Below, piece after piece: positions 58,804 through 59,138 of a DNA stretch of 59,138 nucleotides (its first letter is position 1; each line of letters starts with the position of its first letter). Source of the DNA: an uncultured Candidatus Actinomarina sp. (GTDB lineage: Bacteria; Actinomycetota; Acidimicrobiia; Actinomarinales; Actinomarinaceae); assembly GCA_902555055.1 (NCBI GenBank), contig CACDQN010000006.1:1-59138 (forward strand), written 5' to 3'. Made by a program: the position numbers and the translations under genes. Below the pieces are notes generated by a model. That model was not told the origin of the DNA. It saw only the letters and a program-made list of their open reading frames with translations, and did not search any database.

Positions 58804-59138
58804 TTAATTGTCGTAAAGACCAAATTCTTCTGCTGCTTCTCTCACAACATCGAATTCTGAGTTAACTGCAGGAACTAAATCTGTCCATCCATAAATTTCA
58901 TCCATAATAGCTTGACCTTCTTCAGTCGCTATATATTCAGATAATATTTGATAAATTTTTTCTTTTATTTCTTCTGGTAAATCAGTTCTTACTGCAATAA
59001 CGTCGTTTGGAATTTCTTCAGTTATTCCAAAAGCAATAACTTTTTCACCAACATCTGCATTGGTTTTTCTTAATGTTCTTCTTGCGTCATCATAAGTTAC
59101 ACCAAATTTGGCATCACCATTATAAAGTCCCGCAATAA
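58804..59138 (-). CDS. phnD: Phosphonate ABC transporter substrate-binding protein PhnD (partial)
   Basis: The frame is open to the window end. The visible 110 C-terminal residues begin IAGLYNGDAKFGVTYDDARR and show ITEEIPNDVIAVRTDLPEE and an ILSEYIATEEGQAIMDEIYG stretch. They end WTDLVPAVNSEFDVVREAAE and a few more residues. This is the second lobe of a PhnD-type protein, with the Asn-Asp-Val turn that precedes the region closing on the phosphonate. The N-terminal half, signal peptide and promoter lie outside. It is the first gene of the phnD-phnC-phnE-phnE unit. Confidence 0.85.
   Translation of the reverse strand, partial: IAGLYNGDAKFGVTYDDARRTLRKTNADVGEKVIAFGITEEIPNDVIAVRTDLPEEIKEKIYQILSEYIATEEGQAIMDEIYGWTDLVPAVNSEFDVVREAAEEFGLYDN

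Noticed and set aside
1-59138. tRNA, rRNA, CRISPR arrays, insertion sequences or long direct repeats
   Set aside because: All gaps between genes are short (up to about 130 bases), and none shows cloverleaf-like, repeat-spacer or terminal inverted repeat structure by eye.

Overview
This 59 kb window is AT-rich (about one third G+C or less by eye) and packed almost end to end with genes. The longest gene-free stretch is about 130 bases (5952-6078). Many neighbours overlap by 1-20 bases, and I see no tRNA, rRNA, CRISPR array or insertion sequence. The order xerC-rpsB-tsf-pyrH-frr-cdsA-rseP-ispG-proS-rimP-nusA-infB-rbfA-nrnA-truB-ribF-rpsO-pnp-(...)-dapB-dapA-ftsK is the one usually seen in Actinobacteria. 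The coenzyme F420 genes cofG and cofH, a Ddn-type F420 enzyme and a TIGR03084 (mycothiol-enzyme-like) protein agree with that. Together with the small spacing and low G+C, this suggests a genome-streamlined, probably marine, actinobacterium such as the Acidimicrobiia / Candidatus Actinomarinales group. That assignment is inference from gene content, not from a marker search.

Layout. 1-6 kb: the 3' end of smc, then a nucleoside-salvage set (cytidine deaminase on plus; purine nucleoside phosphorylase, phosphopentomutase and uracil phosphoribosyltransferase on minus) with the electron-transfer flavoprotein genes etfA and etfB between them. 6-16 kb: a ribosome-maturation run (rpsP, khpA, rimM, trmD, rplS, lepB, rnhB), interrupted by a minus-strand group (amidotransferase, RidA-like, true GAPDH, GAPDH-like paralogue) and by cofG-cofH for F420 synthesis. 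16-18 kb: an enoyl-CoA hydratase and an amino-acid ABC binding protein plus permease. 18-36 kb: the conserved translation, lipid, isoprenoid and RNA block from xerC to pnp. 36-52 kb: an accessory region with an acyltransferase, a folate enzyme, flavin/F420-type oxidoreductases, a haloalkane dehalogenase, divergent umuD and umuC with a hypermodified-thymine-related protein, an MFS exporter, an SbtA-like transporter, a BtpA-like protein, a Ddn-type reductase, and a CobS/CobT-like AAA plus VWA pair. 52-56 kb: dapB, dapA, ftsK. 56-59 kb: a phosphonate-type ABC transporter (phnD, phnC and two phnE) on minus, cut by the window end.

The most notable points are these. (1) The GAPDH paralogue lies directly upstream of the true gap gene and has lost the catalytic cysteine and the substrate phosphate-binding residues. 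(2) One phnE appears to start with ATT behind a good ribosome binding site, and lepB has no usual start codon either. (3) A CobST-like pair has no CobN nearby; its ATPase has altered Walker A and B residues and its VWA partner carries an HEAIH motif. (4) umuD and umuC are divergent around an 18-base palindrome and are followed by a DNA-hypermodification-family protein. (5) CofH carries an extra N-terminal region of about 235 residues. (6) The cytidine deaminase lacks one of its three zinc ligands. Several leader hairpins (pnp, the nusA operon, both ABC binding proteins) and leaderless-type promoters were also found.
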